Source: Platanthera guangdongensis
Lineage: Eukaryota; Streptophyta; Magnoliopsida; Asparagales; Orchidaceae
Reading direction: 5' to 3'
Length of the DNA: 64,000 bases
Assembly: GCA_039583875.1 (NCBI GenBank)
Contig: CM077161.1
Span: forward strand, 66,345,885-66,409,884
Part shown: piece by piece, positions 1-10,563 of the stretch
How the letters are laid out: the number at the start of each line of letters is the position of its first letter
Numbering within the stretch: the first letter of the stretch is position 1
The notes under the pieces: generated by a model
Told to the model about the DNA's origin: nothing
Databases searched by the model: none
What the model saw: only the letters and a program-made list of their open reading frames with translations
Translations under genes and position numbers: made by a program

Positions 1-170
1 GAGTAGATGATTGCTCCAGCAAACTTCGAAGCCCTTCAGATTTGATCTTAAGGTTCTTGACTTCTGCAATAATGGCAGATGAAGACGATGAACTCCTCTT
101 CTCATTTTTTAATCAAATATTAATCCAATTAATTCATTGATCATCTTATTTGGATCTCAATTTCTTCTGC

Positions 171-180
171 TATTTATAAA
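171..180 (-). promoter_or_regulatory. TATA-like box of the A LTR
   Basis: The minus strand reads TTTATAAATA, downstream of the word cluster and hairpin array. This is a plausible core promoter and implies an R-U5 of about 1 kb once the piece at 34504-35269 is added. No start site can be proved from sequence. Confidence 0.5.
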
Positions 181-599
181 CCCGTCACATTGGCGAGATG
201 ATCGACACGTGTCTCAGTTTTAATGGTGGTTAAAACCTCAGCTATATTAACTTGAGATCCACTGTAGACTGACGACGACGTTAATGTTGATTTACATCGA
301 ATTTGAACATTGTTGACTTGTTGACTTTGCTGAGTCAGTATCATTCTAGACTTAGCCAAAATCAACTAACTTTCTTGAAATCCTGCGTTCGATGAACTTC
401 AAACTTAGCTCGACGAAATCTGAACTCTGCTTGATGAAACAGTGAAGCTGAGATCGACGAATTCTCTCAACCCAGTTCTTTCTTCAGGTGAAGGTTGAGT
501 TCGACGAATTCTCTGAACTCCAGTCGACGAAAGCTAAGCTCAGATCGATGAATTGTAGACTCAGCGATTCTGGACTTAGAAATTTCTTCAGCTTTGCTT

Positions 600-1175
600 G
601 ATGGTGTTGAGAGCCTTGAGTGATTTCTTCAGCTTTGCTTGATGGTGTTGAGAGCCTTGAGTGAGCTTGCCTCTCTCAACGATTTTGAACTTAGCCGATT
701 TTTTGGATTCTTCACAGTAAGGCTATGACAGGATAACCTTGACTCAATGCTTCTTGCTGTATGGCGTTGAGTGAGTTGAGCTAACTCAACGCTTCTAGAC
801 TTAGCCGATTTTCTCAGGCTATATCCCAATGATCTCAACTATCTCAATGCTTTTTGTTGTATGGCGTTGAGTGAGCTTGCCTCACTCAACATTTTTGGAC
901 TTAGGTAATTTTCCTGTCTGCCTTCTCTCAGCGCTATAAGCTGGATGGAGTTGAGTGAGCTTGCCTCACTCAATGCTTTTGGACTTAGGTAATTTTCCTA
1001 CCCGCCTTCTCTCAGCGCTATTAGTTGGATGGCGTTGAGTGAGCTTGTCTCACTCAACGCTTTTGGACTTAGGTAATTTTTCTGCCTGCCTTCTCTCAGC
1101 GCTATTAATATGATGGCGTTGAGTGAGCTTGCCTCACTCAACGCTTATGAACTTAGGTAATTTTCTGAGTTTCCA
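600..1175 (-). repeat. 84-bp tandem array of perfect hairpins in the A LTR
   Basis: GTTGAGTGAG recurs at 866, 950, 1034 and 1118, exactly 84 bp apart, with more diverged copies near 766 and a 41-bp duplication near 600-660. Each good unit carries the arms GCGTTGAGTGAG and CTCACTCAACGC (12 bp) around a 5-nt loop. The array lies upstream of the TATA-like box in the direction of A transcription, so it sits in U3 and may act as a regulatory repeat (inference). Confidence 0.9.
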
Positions 1176-1344
1176 GCTCCACCTTGAGTCCACCCGTCAT
1201 TGTCTCTTGAACTAGCTGTCCATTCAATGTGACAAAGACTAACCTATATCATGAACTTAACCATACATCAAATACAACTATGTCTATCTCATTGACATGG
1301 TTTACATCATCAAATCAGAGCCATTGGGATCAATGGACCCAACA

Positions 1345-2016
1345 ATATCCCCCTATTTGAAGATGTCAAAACCACTGATCAAGCATGTCAAAACCACTGA
1401 TCAAGCATGTCAAAACCACTGATCAAGCTTCTTTAGACAATGAGATACACATTATACAGACAATAAAAGCATATTTATATTAAATTCAGTGAAATGAATT
1501 TTACTTACTCCCCCTGGATTTCTGCAGGGAATTACATCTTAGCTTGATCTCCCCATGACTTTCTCCCCCTGTGTTTCTGCCATGTAGGAGTTTGATCCTT
1601 TCTGATAGTCATCTTCTATCTCTCCCCCATAAGCTTGAACAACCAAAGGTAAACATGACCTCCATCTCTCCCCCTTTTGACCTCTTCAGATAGTTAGGAA
1701 GGAGCATCAGGTCTTTTTATGCCCATGTGTTCTCCCCCTAGCTGATGTAAATGAAGCCAGGATTACAGCTGCAAACATGCCCCTTATACATGGCTGACTT
1801 ATATATCACTTGATACCACTTGACAGCACTTGAAATTCAGTATCACTGGAAATTCTCTACACCACTAGAGAAGACTACTTGAAAGTCTCTAGTCCTGCAG
1901 CTGCTGATATCACTTGAGAAGAAGCATCTTCTCTCATCTTGCTGTCCACTAGGTCTGCAGAACCTGCAAAAAGAAGAAACCTGTACCAAGCATAATACCT
2001 TAGGGAGTACCTGAAA
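1345..2016 (-). other. A 3' untranslated region with repeated polypurine tracts
   Basis: No gene is present. On the minus strand, purine runs of the type AGGGGGAG or GGGGAGA occur near 1508, 1550, 1563, 1621, 1665 and 1730, in addition to the tract touching the LTR at 1345. A directly repeated 21-bp phrase (ATGTCAAAACCACTGATCAAG type) occurs three times near 1363-1425. Multiplied polypurine tracts upstream of the 3' LTR are a known Sirevirus trait. No env-like ORF remains here. Confidence 0.75.
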
Positions 2017-3913
2017 CTATTCTAAGTTCAACATACCCAACTTAATTTTAAAGGTGTTAAACTTGGCTTCATCTAGAGACTTAGTGAAGATATCTATCAC
2101 TTGCTTGTCAGTGGAGATAAACTCTAAGCAAATATCTTCTCTCTCAACATGCTCCCTAATAAAATGATACTTAATTTTTATATGCTTAGTCCTGCTATGT
2201 GAAACTGGATTCCTAGAAATAGAAATTGCACTTGTAGAATCACAATATAGAGGAGTTCTACTTATCTTAATGCCATAGTCTTCAAGCTGATGTTGTATCC
2301 ACATCAATTGAGCACAACAACTACCTGCAATGTACTCTGACTCTATAGTGGAGATAGCAACACTAGTCTGTTTCTTGCTACTCCATGACACCAATCTTCT
2401 ACCTAGGAATTGACATGTAGCATTGGTACTTTTCCTGTCTTCCTTGTAGCCTACATGCAGAATCTGCATCTGAAAATCCAGTTAGCACAAAATCTCTATT
2501 CCTAGGGTACCATAGACCAAGATCTGGTGTCCCCTTAAGATATCTTAAAATTCTCTTTGCAGTAGAATAATGAGATTCTTTAGGGCATGCCTAATACCTA
2601 GCACAAACACATGTATCATACATGATGTCAGGCCTACTAGCAGTCAAGTATAGAAGGGAGCCAATTATCCCTCTATACAAAGACTCATCAACAGGTTTTC
2701 CTACCTCATCTTTGCCTACAGGCACACTTGACCCCATTGGAGTTCTCATGGTGGAGGCATTCTCCATACCATATTTCTTAATTAACTCTCTTGTGAACTT
2801 AGACTGAGATATGGACAAGCCATCGTCAGTCTATCTTACTTGAAGTCCCAAGAAGAATTTTACCTCACCCATGCTACTCATCTCAAACTTCCCTTGTATA
2901 AGTTTGGCAAACTTCTTGCAAAGGTTGTTTTTAGTAGATCTAAAGATAATGTCATCGACATAATCTGGACTAGGATGACCTTTCCCTTAGATTCCCTAAG
3001 GAATAGGGTCTTATATATTTTCCCCCTTGAGAATGTGTTCTCAATGAGGAAAGTAGACAATGTTTCATACCATGCTCTAGGGGATTGCTTCAACCAATAT
3101 AGAGCTTTCTTAAGCTTATAAACATAATTAGGAAAGTGAGGATCTACAAAACCTGGTTGCTGATCTACATATACTTCCTTCTTTAAGTCTCCATTCAGGA
3201 ATGCTAACTTCACATTCATCTAGAAGACTTTGAATCATTGATAGGCAGCAAAAGCAAGGAATAACCTTATTGCTTCTAGCCTTGCTATTGGGGCAAAGAT
3301 TTGGTCAAAATCTATTCCTTCTTCTTGCTTGTAGCCTTTTGCCACCAATCTGGCCTTATTTTTGACAATAATACCATTCACATCTAGCTTGTTCCTGTAG
3401 ATCCATTTTGTTCCTTTGACATTACGTCCCTTTGGTCTGGGAACCAGCTCCCAGACTCTACATCTTTTGCACTAATTCAGCTCTTCCTGCATAGCTTCAA
3501 TCCAGTAAGAGTCTTTAATAGCCTCTTCAAACTTCTTGGGCTCTATTTGTGATAGGAAGCTTGAACATAGAGCAGTGTTGATGCTCTTTCTCCTTGTCTG
3601 GACACCATGTCTTATATCACCAATGATTTGGTGTGTTGGATGGTCCCTCAAATGTCTCACAGTTAGAGGCATTTTTTGTTTTAGCTAGCTGTTCTGCATT
3701 GTTCTCAGCTGGCTGAACTTCATTGTCTTCAGCTCGTTGTATTGCATTGTATTCAGCTGATTGTTCTTCATCCCCAGCTTGTGAGTCTTGAGCTCCCCCT
3801 GGACAACACCCATCTTCTTCCTTATCATATCCTATTGTATCCATTTCCCTGATGGTAAGCTTGTCCATCACATCCTTTAAACCTACAGAACTAGAAGAGG
3901 TGCTTGGCAGCAG
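2017..3913 (-). pseudogene. A pol: reverse transcriptase and RNase H, decayed
   Basis: Read from 3913 down to 2017, this is the C-terminal half of a Copia polyprotein. It holds the integrase-RT linker (about 3925-3617), RT start (3672-3472, ending IEAMQEELN), RT core (3219-2878 with [12 protein letters not shown]; 2818-2591 with GIIGSLLYLTASRPDIMY) and RNase H (2469-2017 with DRKSTNATCQFLGRRLVSW, CDSTSAISISRNP and SRTKHIKIKYHFIRE). Several frameshifts and stops separate the blocks; the YVDD region is shifted (MSMTLSLD in the open frame). It once copied element RNA into DNA. It cannot be functional now. Confidence 0.9.
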
Positions 3914-5605
3914 TTGTGTCGGCAAGTGTACCGATCGTAGTCAAGTAATAAAGTTGAGGAGTTGAATCCTCGGATATCGATCTCTCGAGGAGTGCAAGTA
4001 GGGAGTGTGATTTCTCTATTGAAAAAGTGATTACAAGTGTTAACGTAATCAAAGGGGGTTTTGGTTTGGAGTTTCCTAAGCTTAGCACTAATAAACCTTT
4101 TGTGGGTCGCCATCACCACGTCTCTTTGGTGGATTACTCAAGAGAGTAATATGAAAGATGAATGAGCCAATGAGGGTCGCAATCACCTCTTCGCCGGGCA
4201 CGCTTCTAGCAATCTCTGGAATGGCACTATCTCAACAAGAACATGAACAACTAAAGCTCAGTAACACAATAAAGATCTAAGATATAACAACACATAAACA
4301 TGCTGAAATCTTAAAATAAACAGTGTTCTTAAGCCACAATCAAACAACCACAAGTTCAGCACAAAGTAACTACAAGAGGAGGGGGAGAAATACAACCAAA
4401 CACACAAAGGCTTTCCGAGATTCGCGACCGGAGTCAAGGGTTGTCGGACCTTGTCTGAGCTCGGTCTACTGATGATGTCCGGGATCCAGAAGGGATGTCA
4501 CCTCCTTTCAATAACCCGTCTTCTTCGTGAATAGTCACTGAGTTAAATCTGACCGGAGAACTCCACGGGTGCAGCACCTTATGAGCTTGAAACAGAGCTT
4601 GGAGTTTGGAGAAGGAAATGGTGGCTGAAGATTAAGCTATCACAAGCTTTTGAAGGGAGAAAGGTGGCCGGATCTACTCTCCAAGGAGGAGAGAGAAAAT
4701 ATCTGCTGGAGGTGGAGTTTCCCGCTCAAAGGAGCAGAAAAGGCGGCCAGGACGGACTGGATCGGAACTCCTCTGGAACTGTTCTCAGGAAGAAGAAATC
4801 CGTGCTTTAAATAGAAGCAGGTTAGAAAAATAGGCGCGTACGGTTTGGCGTACGACCGTGTGCAAACCGTGCGATATTAACTTCCAGAACAAGCCTGCGT
4901 ATGGAGAAGCGTTGACCCGTGCGTTTTACTCGCACACGGACGTTTCTGCCATTGCGTGAAGGAAATTGGACGGGTAGCAATAGAGTAGGAAATCAGGGCA
5001 ACACAGTGGAAACGTGCGTTTTACTCGCGCACGGGCGCTTCCGCCCGGGCATGAACAAAGCGCACAATTAACCATAGAATGGAACAAATAAACACATAAA
5101 CAAGAAAGCTACAGGAAAACCGTGCGTTTCCTCCGCGCATGGTTTCGAAGAAACCGTGCGTGAAGATCGTTTCAAAACCGTGCGTGAAGATCGTCGAGCT
5201 CAGCTCGACGAAATTCATCGAGCTCAGTTCGACGTTTCTCCAGCTCAACAAAACACAAGATCTGGCACAAACTGTGCATGAAAAAAATGCACGACCGTGC
5301 ATTTTCCACAAATCAGAATTCCTTCCTTGGGGAAAACGCACTACATGCACAACAATGAAACCAAGCTGGAGCATAAGCTCTCAACACCAAAATGCAGCAA
5401 AATCAAACAGAAAGAGCCACGGGGAGCACCATGTGCTTACCCCCAACAACAGAATACGCAATTGCACACCCTTGGGCCAAAAAGTGCACAAAATGGTCCA
5501 TAACCGAACAAAGCAAATATAACCGAATTCCGGCTGAAATGCAGTGCACAAGTGAGAAAACAAGCTCAGATGAGTCCGAAAAAATCTATAAATATCAGAC
5601 TCATC
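3914..5605. mobile_element. Insertion X: LTR-like segment (solo LTR?), class unresolved
   Basis: X interrupts A between integrase and RT. CAGCAG flanks it on both sides (3908-3913 and 5605-5610), and keeping one copy makes the A reading frame continuous, so this is probably a target duplication; if all 6 bp are counted, X ends at 5604. It begins TTGTGTCGGCAAGTGTACCG, a phrase resembling common Gypsy-type LTR starts, and has no credible ORF. It contains repeated CGTGCG(T/C) phrases (4850-5170) and one perfect TCGTCGAGCT/AGCTCGACGA inverted repeat near 5190. The ends are not a clean TG...CA, so a solo LTR is only the best guess. Confidence 0.5.
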
Positions 5606-6345
5606 AGCAGCTCACAGTTAATTAGGTTTGACTCATCAAAGACAACATGTAATGATTCTTCTACAACTTGAGTAGTCAAGTTATAAATCTTATATGTCCT
5701 AGTATTATTGTTGTACCCAACAAATATCCCTTCTTGGGACTTGGCATCAAACTTAGTCACATAGAACTTACCATTGTTTAGAACATAGCACTTGCTACCA
5801 AAAATCCTGAAGTAGGATAAGTTTGGTTTTTTACCTTTCAGAATCTCATAGAGATTCTTCTTGTGGCTTTTAGTGATGGATGCCCTTTTAAGGATATGAC
5901 ATGCAGTGTTCACTGCCTCAGCCCAGAAATATTCTGGGATAAATGTGTCACTTAATATGGTTCTACCAGCCTCTATGAGAGTTCTGTTTTTTCCTCTCAA
6001 CAATCCCATTTTGCTATGTTGTTCTAGGAGAGGAGAACTCTTGATGAATCTCAAGCTCTTCACAGAATCTTGTCATGCATTCAGACTGAAACCCAGTCTC
6101 ATGGTCACTTCTGATTTTGACCACAGTACTATTAAGTTCATTCTAAATTTGCCTAACAAATGTCTGGAAGACATCAGGGGATTCAGATTTCTTTCTTAGA
6201 AAGAACACCTAGACAAGTTTGGAAAAGTCATCAACAACCACAAGGGTGTAGACTTTCCTACCTAGACTATGAACTAGCATAGGACAAAATAGATGCACAT
6301 ACAAGAGGTATAAACACCTCACTGAGTCTTTGGTATCAAGGATTT
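5606..6345 (-). pseudogene. A pol: integrase core and C-terminal part
   Basis: The minus-strand frame 6063-5566 reads through the end of a Copia integrase: GLLRGKNRTLIEAGRTILSD, EYFWAEAVNTACHILKRA, LYEILKGKKPNLSYFRIFGS and EGIFVGYNNNTRTYKIYN. The last of these is the GKGY-like C-terminal region that precedes RT in Copia. The frame leaves A at 5605, where X begins; residues downstream of that are X sequence. Above 6063 the core (around 6064-6345, DDFSKLV-type text near 6220) is only readable across frames. Insertion B separates it from the zinc-binding part at 23238. Confidence 0.88.
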
Positions 6346-8261
6346 TGTTGGATCCCTAGTTGATTTGGGCTAGGTCCACTGACTTAGGATGTGACCCATC
6401 ATGTATAATCTGGGTCAAGTTTTTGTCTTAGAGTCTAGGACAGTCCTCTTTCTCAACTTCAGATGGACCAGCCTTCTTCAAGACCATCAGGAACTCCAGA
6501 TCTATCAACTTTTCAGACTAAATGAAATGAGTTCGACGTTCGTCGAACTCAGCTCGACGAAGGGAGTTCTGCGCTCGACGATCGTGAGACAATTCGCAGT
6601 GCTGAGCTCGACGAACTATGTTCTTTACTCGACGAACACCGGGATTCTACCTCAAGCTTATCAGGACTACTTCAGAATTTCTCTAAGTCCAGCTTCGTGA
6701 TTCGGTCGACGATTTATATTCTGAGCTCGACGAACTTGGACCTCAAGTTCACAGCTTCTCAGGTCGACGAATGCTAATCTCTACTCGACGATTTTTGTAC
6801 TCAGAGAATCTGTGTCGACACTTAGGGTTTGTGTCGACACCAGACGATTTGTGTCGACACCAGGATTTCAGTCGACACCAGCTTATGTCGACACCAGAGG
6901 ATTTGTGTCGACACCAAGATCAATCTGTCGACAACAAGTTATGTCGACACAGCATTTCAGCAGACACAGCGTATTTCGTCCAAGTACAGAACTTTTCTCA
7001 GTTCAACGAATTTTATTCTCAGCTCGACGAATTTGGTTCTCTGCTCAACGAATAATGTTTGTCTGATATTGAAGATTGTCTGTTCAACGAATGAAGACTG
7101 TCAGCTCGACGAACTCAGCTCAGCTCGACGAACTCAGCTTAGCTCGACGAACTCAGGCTCAGTTGAACGAACTCAAAACTCAGCTCGACGAATTATGTTC
7201 TTCGGTCGATGATTCCAGACTAGATCTTCTTCCATTCCCGTCTCATTCCATGATGCTGATTCCTAGACATTTAATGGCAGTTCTTCACAGAATACTACCG
7301 TTAGAATGCGCAGTTAATCCTGGATTATTACATGCCATTTTCCCATGAAAACAGTTGGGAAATAATTAATTGCTGCTTCCTTTCCAGGCCGTCTGCCATT
7401 ACTGCTCGATATTCAAAAATTTGAATGTGTTCTTATGAGACATAGAGATATACAGAAACAGTCAGTAATACAGAGATACACAACAACAAGAAAAAGATAG
7501 ACAGTGATTCAGACAACACAAGAAAAAGGAATTCATTCTTAGCCCAGAGAGAAACTGATCAAGAAGAAGAAGAAGAAGAACACTACATCAATATCAAGAG
7601 TCTTCTTCATCTGCTATCACTCATGATAACTTCAAAGACAACACATTTATATCAGTCACAAGAAGTTCCTGGAGACTCTCTCTGGACCTGGAATTCTAGG
7701 TCTTTGAAGACCTATCACCCTGAAGCAGTGCTCCAGCATTCTTCCTGATTCATTCTGCATCTCAGGGGGAGCAAAGCTGCTAAACAACAATCCACAAGTC
7801 TTCTCATTTGACTTGAGAAAGAGAAGACCTCATCACCCTCTCACTCCACCTCTGTACAGGGTTTTAATTCCCTTCAAAATTATTCTGGTTGCAAGTCTCC
7901 CTCCAAAAGACTTGAGGGTTTGGTTTTTGGGAACCTGATCAAAACCCCATTGGTGCCAGGACACCTGATCAACCCCTTCCTGCAGTGGATTCCTACCAGG
8001 GTGGTAGAAGAGTGGACTACCCAGATTTGGGGAACCACTATAAAATTCTTGTGTCGTCTGGTTGCTTTCTTTTCCTTTTTGTTTTCTGGCCTTTCTCTGT
8101 GAATGTGCTGTGATTAGATAATTGCTGCATCTTGGTTTATTGTATTTGCTTCCCTGCACACACACACACCTAAAATACAACAGCAGTTGTAAAAGTTTTT
8201 AAATCACCATATACTCTATTCACCCCCCCTCTAGAGTATATCAGATCTAGCTGCACTTTCA
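6346..8261 (+). repeat. B 5' LTR
   Basis: The LTR is 1,916 bp with TG...CA ends. Its first half is crowded with TTCGTCGA/TCGACGAA words (6520-6800 and 6990-7215) around the GTGTCGAC array (6811-6952). The second half holds purine-rich text and the conserved LTR end. A clear TATA box is not obvious where the related element E has AATATAAAAGGG; the aligned B sequence near 7410-7470 is altered. Confidence 0.95.
6811..6952 (+). repeat. Array of eight GTCGAC palindromes in B U3
   Basis: GTCGAC occurs at 6814, 6833, 6853, 6871, 6887, 6907, 6927 and 6943, at spacings of 16-20 bp. Most lie in the longer palindrome GTGTCGACAC followed by CAG or CAA. The 3' LTR keeps the array at 21784-21925 with one copy mutated to GTCAAC. 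A spacing near two helical turns resembles a multi-site protein-binding array (inference). Confidence 0.85.
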
Positions 8262-8263
8262 AT

Positions 8264-8280
8264 TGGTATCAAAGCGAGGT
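8264..8280 (+). other. B primer-binding site
   Basis: TGGTATCAAAGCGAGG lies two bases after the 5' LTR. It matches the complement of the plant initiator methionine tRNA 3' end (consensus TGGTATCAGAGC) with one mismatch, and so marks the start of minus-strand DNA synthesis. Confidence 0.92.
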
Positions 8281-8419
8281 TGGTTAATAATACCACATCT
8301 TCCAGGTTGGTTAAATTACCATACCTGATTGGTTGTACAGGCAAACACCTGAACCCAAAGATCCCTTAGTTAGATCTGTTTGTTTTTATTTTGTTATTGG
8401 ACTTATCCTTCTCACAGGC

Positions 8420-10544
8420 ATGGCCCAAAACAAGGATTATACAAGCATCAGACCTCCAGTGTGCAATCTTAATAAGTTTGCCATCTGGAAGGCAAGAATT
8501 AGATTATATATGAACTCCATTGATGAGGATATTTTTTCTGTCATTTCAACAGGTGTTCCTCCAGATCCTGCAACTTTTGCCAGCACATCAACTAATCTGA
8601 GTGCAGTACCACCTCCAGACAATACTGAAGCCTATAAGAAATCCAAGATGGCTGATGCAAAGGCTATGAATATTCTGGCCCAAACAATGTCAGATGACAT
8701 GTTTCAGAAGGTGGCTGAGTGCACCTCAGCCAAGGCCATCTGGGACTCTCTCAATCAAATGGTAGCAGGCTCAGCTGATGAAAGAAAGGATAGGAGATCC
8801 AGTCTCATTTCTCTCTATGAGAATTTCAAAAAGGATGAGACAGAATCTGTGGCTGAGATGTACAATAGATTAAGTTCAATCATCAGTGAACTCAAGATTC
8901 TTGACAAGGACATCATCTTAACTGAGGTGAATGACAAGATACTGATGTGTTTCCCCAGTTCATGGGATTCCAGAATCTGGTCAATCAAAGAAGCCAGAAG
9001 CCTCAATGAGATTTCAACAGAATCTTTGTTAGGCAAGCTGAAGTCATATGATCAGCTTGTCAAATCAAGAGAGGCAGCAGAACAGAAGGCAACTACCCCA
9101 GTTAGGAAGGAGCACAGCTTGGCCTTCAAAGCTTCTGAAGACAATGAAACATCTACATCCAATGAACAGTTAATGAGTATTTTTGCCAAAAAGATTCTAC
9201 AAAATGGCAAGAAAGGACTTTAGAGGAAAGTCATCCAGGCAGGATGATAAGCCCAAATATGACAAAACACCAACTAAGGAGGTTGTGTGTTTTGGATGCA
9301 GAAAGCCTGGGCACTATATTTCAGAATGCCTAGAGAATCAGAAAAAGTACAGGGGCAGGGACAAGGATTCTAGAAGAAAACAAAGCAGCAGACCCTCCTC
9401 CAATAAGTATAAAAGGAAAGACAAATGATTTGTTGCTGAGTCCTGGAGTGATACAGAAGAGGAAACATCCTCCTCCATCTCCAGTGAAGAAGAGGAAGAA
9501 GCCAGATCCAAGGAGGTGTGCCTAATGGCAATAGATGCCTCCAAAAGCAACTGTGGATCAGAAGAGGATTCTGAAGATGAAGGTGCCTCAGACTCAGAGG
9601 CTGATCAGGTGATTTCTAGTTTTGATTTCAATTCTGACTTATTTAAAGTAGAATTTAAAACGATGTACATGGATCTAATAAACTCAGAGAAAGAAATAAA
9701 AACCTTGAGGACTAGACTAGAAAACCTTGAATCTGTCAGCACAGAAAATAGAAAACTAACTGACCAATTGACACTAGCTAATGAACAGATAATCAAGTTA
9801 AAATCTGAATTATGTGAGGCAAAACAACTTAAGCAATCTCTCAATGGGAGAAGCCTCAAGCTGATGGATATCACAAGCACAGTAAATGCCAGATTAAATG
9901 GCAAGCTGGGCTCTAGTGCTTCATCAGGTTTACCCCCCATAATAAAGAAGAATATACATTCTACTCACATAAAGTTTATCACTGCTAAGGGTAAAGAGAA
10001 ACTAACTGAAAAACCCAGGTCAGAAAACAAGTCAAATCCCCTAGACAATAGAAAGAGAAAACAGAAGAAAGCTGTTAAAAACCAAGTTCAGCAGAATTCG
10101 TCGAACTTAGATCAACGAAATCCTGCAAGATCGTCGAACCCCGATCGACGAATGCTGAACGCAAACTTCAGAAATAATTATTCGTTCTACTGCGATCGAA
10201 GAACTGTGTATGGTTCGTCGAGCAGAGGTCGACGAACGTGGGAAGCAGAAAATGACCATGGTCATTCTCTGAGTGGAGGTCGACGATCTCATCCCCATTC
10301 GTCGAACTCTGGTCGACGAACTTACAATAATTCGTCGATCCTAGAATGACCAAATATAAATCATTTCTCCTATAGAAATTTTAAAGCAGCTAGCAAGATA
10401 TTTAATCCAGTAGCTGATTGGATAATCCCACCTAGAAGATATCACCCTCTAGGGTATAAGTCTCAGCCTGCCTTATCAGTCATTTCTAGTTTTACTTTTC
10501 AGCCAAACCAAGGACCCAAGGTAACCTGGGTCAAGAACAATTGA
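8420..10544 (+). pseudogene. B gag
   Basis: The ATG at 8420 begins MAQNKDYTSIRPPVCNL, the same start as in element E. Gag would form the particle shell. The capsid-type part (about residues 10-255) includes AIWKARIRLYMNSIDED and AIWDSLNQMVAGSADERKDR. After an extra A in an A-run near 9190 shifts the frame, the text resumes with a CCHC knuckle, CFGCRKPGHYISEC (9294-9335), then an acidic stretch, a leucine-rich coiled coil (about 9650-9850, LINSEKEIKTLRTRLENLES) and an Arg/Ser tail whose DNA consists of TCGTCGA/TCGACGA words. TGA codons at 9426 and 10347 interrupt it. The natural end is WVKNN-TGA at 10542, a stop also present in E. Confidence 0.92.
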
Positions 10545-10563
10545 GCTTTATTTTGTAATGCAG
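10545..10563 (+). other. Splice-acceptor-like tract between B gag and pol
   Basis: Directly after the gag stop, the sequence GCTTTATTTTGTAATGCAG precedes the protease region. The pol frame (GTA CAG GTG ...) begins in phase 0 right after CAG. Element E has TTTTCACTGCAG at the same place, also in phase 0, although E's pol is in frame with its gag stop and B's is not. Splicing to this site is an inference. Confidence 0.45.

Larger units (their letters stand above)
1..1344 (-). repeat. A 3' LTR, part
   Basis: The inner edge at 1344 reads TGTTGGGTCC on the minus strand directly after a purine tract (CAAATAGGGGGATAT), as expected where a polypurine tract meets a 3' LTR. The segment holds, in transcription order, an 84-bp hairpin array, a TCGACGA-word cluster (about 370-560) and a TATA-like box (171-180). 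The rest of the LTR lies left of the window. Confidence 0.85.

Noticed and set aside
866..1175. CRISPR-like regular repeats
   Set aside because: The 84-bp units are contiguous tandem repeats without unique spacers, inside a plant LTR. The same applies to the GTCGAC array at 6811-6952.
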